Assembly: GCA_019635285.1 (NCBI GenBank)
Contig: JAHBZS010000037.1
Coordinates: 1 to 46,496, forward strand
Origin: Rubrivivax sp.
GTDB taxonomy: Bacteria; Pseudomonadota; Gammaproteobacteria; Burkholderiales; Burkholderiaceae_C
Direction of reading: 5' to 3'
Length of the DNA: 46,496 bases
Shown: positions 45,493 through 46,496 of the stretch, piece after piece
Layout: each line of letters opens with the position of its first letter
How positions within the stretch are numbered: position 1 is the first letter of the stretch
The notes under the pieces: model-generated
The model's input: the letters and a program-made list of their open reading frames with translations, nothing else
What the model was told of the DNA's origin: nothing
The model's database searches: none
Program-made: the position numbers and the translations under genes

Positions 45493-46172
45493 TCCGGCGC
45501 CCCAGGCATCTGCATCAGCAGACGGTCGTTGGTGGGCGAACGGTAGTCGACCTCGAGCCGCGCGGGCCCGTGTTGCAGAAACAGCCGCGCCAGCCGGCCG
45601 CGCGGCGGCATCGGGTGGCCGATCTTCAGCGCGAACGCGCCGTTCAGCCAGGTGCGCAGCCGTGCGCTGGCCGAGAGCTCGCCATGCCGGTAGGCCGCAT
45701 GCGTGGTGTCTGCATAGACGAAGCCGCCTGGCTGCACCAGGCTCACCAGCACCGCCGCGAACGAGCGGTCCGAGAAGCCGTAGTACCAGCAGATGCGGTT
45801 GAAGACGAGGTCGAAGCGCCGCCCCAGCAAACCGGGCGCTTCGTCGAGGTAACCCAGGGAGAACTCGATGCGGCCGTCCAGGCCGGCCTGCGCAGCCTTG
45901 TCGCGCGCGATGGCCATGTAGCGGGCGGACACGTCGTGCCAGGTAACCCTGGCACCACGCTGCGCCATGGCGGCGCTGTAGTGGCCCGGGCCGCCACCAA
46001 GGTCCAGCACGGTCTTGCCCGCCAAGCCGCCGATGCGCGCTTCCAGGTCATCGAGCAGGCGCAGATCGACGTTGGCCCATTCCAGCGCGCTGTAGCGGGC
46101 GGCATGCTCGGCGGGGACCGGGTCCCAGCCCCTCTCGGGGCGACGCAGACGCGCCAGCAGGCGGTTGATCAT
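45489..46172 (-). CDS. Class I SAM-dependent methyltransferase
   Basis: 227 residues from ATG 46172 (MINRLLARLRRPERGWDP). The SAM motif KTVLDLGGGPGHYSAAMAQRG lies at ~55-75, followed by VTWHDVSARYMAIARDKA, and a later RFDLVFNRICWYYG. The overall look is UbiE/COQ5-like small-molecule methyltransferase. An upstream in-frame start adding 14 residues exists (46214) but lacks support. It is the first gene of the minus-strand group with the DUF2334 gene and a glycosyltransferase. The substrate is probably a glycan sugar, by context only. Confidence 0.8.
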   Translation of the reverse strand: MINRLLARLRRPERGWDPVPAEHAARYSALEWANVDLRLLDDLEARIGGLAGKTVLDLGGGPGHYSAAMAQRGARVTWHDVSARYMAIARDKAAQAGLDGRIEFSLGYLDEAPGLLGRRFDLVFNRICWYYGFSDRSFAAVLVSLVQPGGFVYADTTHAAYRHGELSASARLRTWLNGAFALKIGHPMPPRGRLARLFLQHGPARLEVDYRSPTNDRLLMQMPGAPE

Positions 46173-46196
46173 CTGTTCAGACCCGTGCGTGCGGAA

Positions 46197-46287
46197 GCGC
46201 GAAGCGCCCCGCATCGCGATGCAATGCGGTGTTCATGAAGGCCTTGTGAAAGGCGCGGTGTGGTCCATCGCCCGGTGCGAAGCACCG
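46197..46287. repeat. Palindrome group upstream of the minus-strand methyltransferase
   Basis: Three palindromes occur in the 197-bp gap: GCGC-GAA-GCGC (46197-46207), the gapless GCATCGCGATGC (46211-46222) and CGGTGC-GAA-GCACCG (46273-46287). The first and third again centre on GCGAAGC, as in the lepA leader. They would form hairpins in the 5' leader of the minus-strand transcript. Confidence 0.65.
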
Positions 46288-46312
46288 ATGTGCGCCCGCG
46301 CGTGGCGTCGGG

Positions 46313-46343
46313 ATTTTAGGACGCGCCGCGCACTGCGCAGCAA
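46313..46343 (-). promoter_or_regulatory. Candidate promoter for the minus-strand methyltransferase-deacetylase-glycosyltransferase group
   Basis: TAAAAT (46318 to 46313, 5 of 6) with TTGCTG (46343 to 46338, 3 of 6) 19 bp upstream. The transcript would have a long, structured leader of about 130 nt. Confidence 0.35.
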
Positions 46344-46369
46344 AAAGTCCCGCACGACGTGCGCGACGC

Positions 46370-46496
46370 CTACGCGCTGAGCAGACGCTCCAGCACCTCG
46401 GCAATGCGCTCCCCGGTGCGCCCGTCCCACTTCTCCGGAATCGTCCCCTTCTTCCAGCGCCCCGCCAGCAGCCGCTGCAGCGCCGGCTTCAGCGCC
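46370..46496 (-). CDS. wecB: UDP-N-acetylglucosamine 2-epimerase-like protein, C-terminal end (5' part outside the window)
   Basis: The last 41 codons, ending TAG at 46370-46372, are visible. Their sequence, with KKGTIPEKWDGRTGERIAEVLERLL, resembles the C-terminal end of non-hydrolysing UDP-GlcNAc 2-epimerases, where a P-x-x-W-D-G-x-x-x-E-R-I motif is common. Such an enzyme makes UDP-ManNAc for polysaccharide synthesis, which fits the neighbourhood. The catalytic part is not visible, so the gene name is tentative. Confidence 0.6.
   Translation of the reverse strand, partial: ALKPALQRLLAGRWKKGTIPEKWDGRTGERIAEVLERLLSA

Overview
The window reads as a chromosomal segment of a high-GC betaproteobacterium. 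The order of the core genes and the product sequences point to the Burkholderiales, in the Rubrivivax/Leptothrix/Sphaerotilaceae neighbourhood. This placement is an inference from synteny and protein style, not from a marker search. No rRNA, tRNA, insertion sequence, phage gene or CRISPR array was seen.

Positions 1-24 kb are housekeeping, mostly on the minus strand. The window opens inside the 3' end of rne (plus strand). This converges on the tightly overlapped chain lepA-lepB-DUF4845-rnc-era-recO-pdxJ-acpS-nagZ (9063 to 1047, minus), which covers translation factors, signal peptidase, RNA processing, PLP synthesis, ACP priming and muropeptide recycling. A 520-base intergenic region (9064-9585) separates it from the envelope-stress operon rpoE-rseA-rseB-mucD. 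That intergenic region has lower GC, a strong minus-strand terminator, a candidate small RNA, stacked palindromes and one doubtful small ORF. A small YgfX-like membrane protein gene sits in front of rpoE. Upstream lies the fatty-acid block yceD-rpmF-plsX-fabH-fabD-fabG-acpP-fabF. maf and an RsmI-like methylase run the other way, and rhlE converges on them.

Positions 23-46.5 kb are a Wzx/Wzy-type exopolysaccharide (or O-antigen-like) locus. A WecA/MraY-like initiating transferase (minus) is divergent from a long plus-strand run: a Wza-like SLBB export protein, Wzz, RfbD, RfbC, a MarR-type EPS-associated regulator, a DegT-type sugar aminotransferase, a WbqC-like protein, two tandem cytoplasmic beta-propeller glycosidase-like proteins, a GNAT-methyltransferase fusion, a Wzx-like flippase, a glycosyltransferase, a Wzy-like polymerase, a second methyltransferase, a second glycosyltransferase, an AsnB-type amidotransferase and a third glycosyltransferase. 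Most junctions overlap by 4 bp or lie within a few bases, which suggests translational coupling. A convergent minus-strand group (glycosyltransferase, DUF2334 deacetylase, methyltransferase, and the 3' end of a WecB-like UDP-GlcNAc 2-epimerase) closes the window.

Working model: the WecA-like enzyme loads the first sugar phosphate on undecaprenyl phosphate. The GT-B enzymes extend the unit, while the aminotransferase, acetyltransferase, methyltransferase, deacetylase and amidotransferase genes decorate it. Wzx flips it, Wzy polymerises it, Wzz sets length and the Wza-like protein exports it. The most unusual part is 29.4-34.4 kb: aminotransferase, WbqC, twin propellers and an acetyltransferase-methyltransferase fusion that has its own internal start site. 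Also notable are an RfbD with His in place of the catalytic Tyr and a candidate small RNA upstream of lepA.
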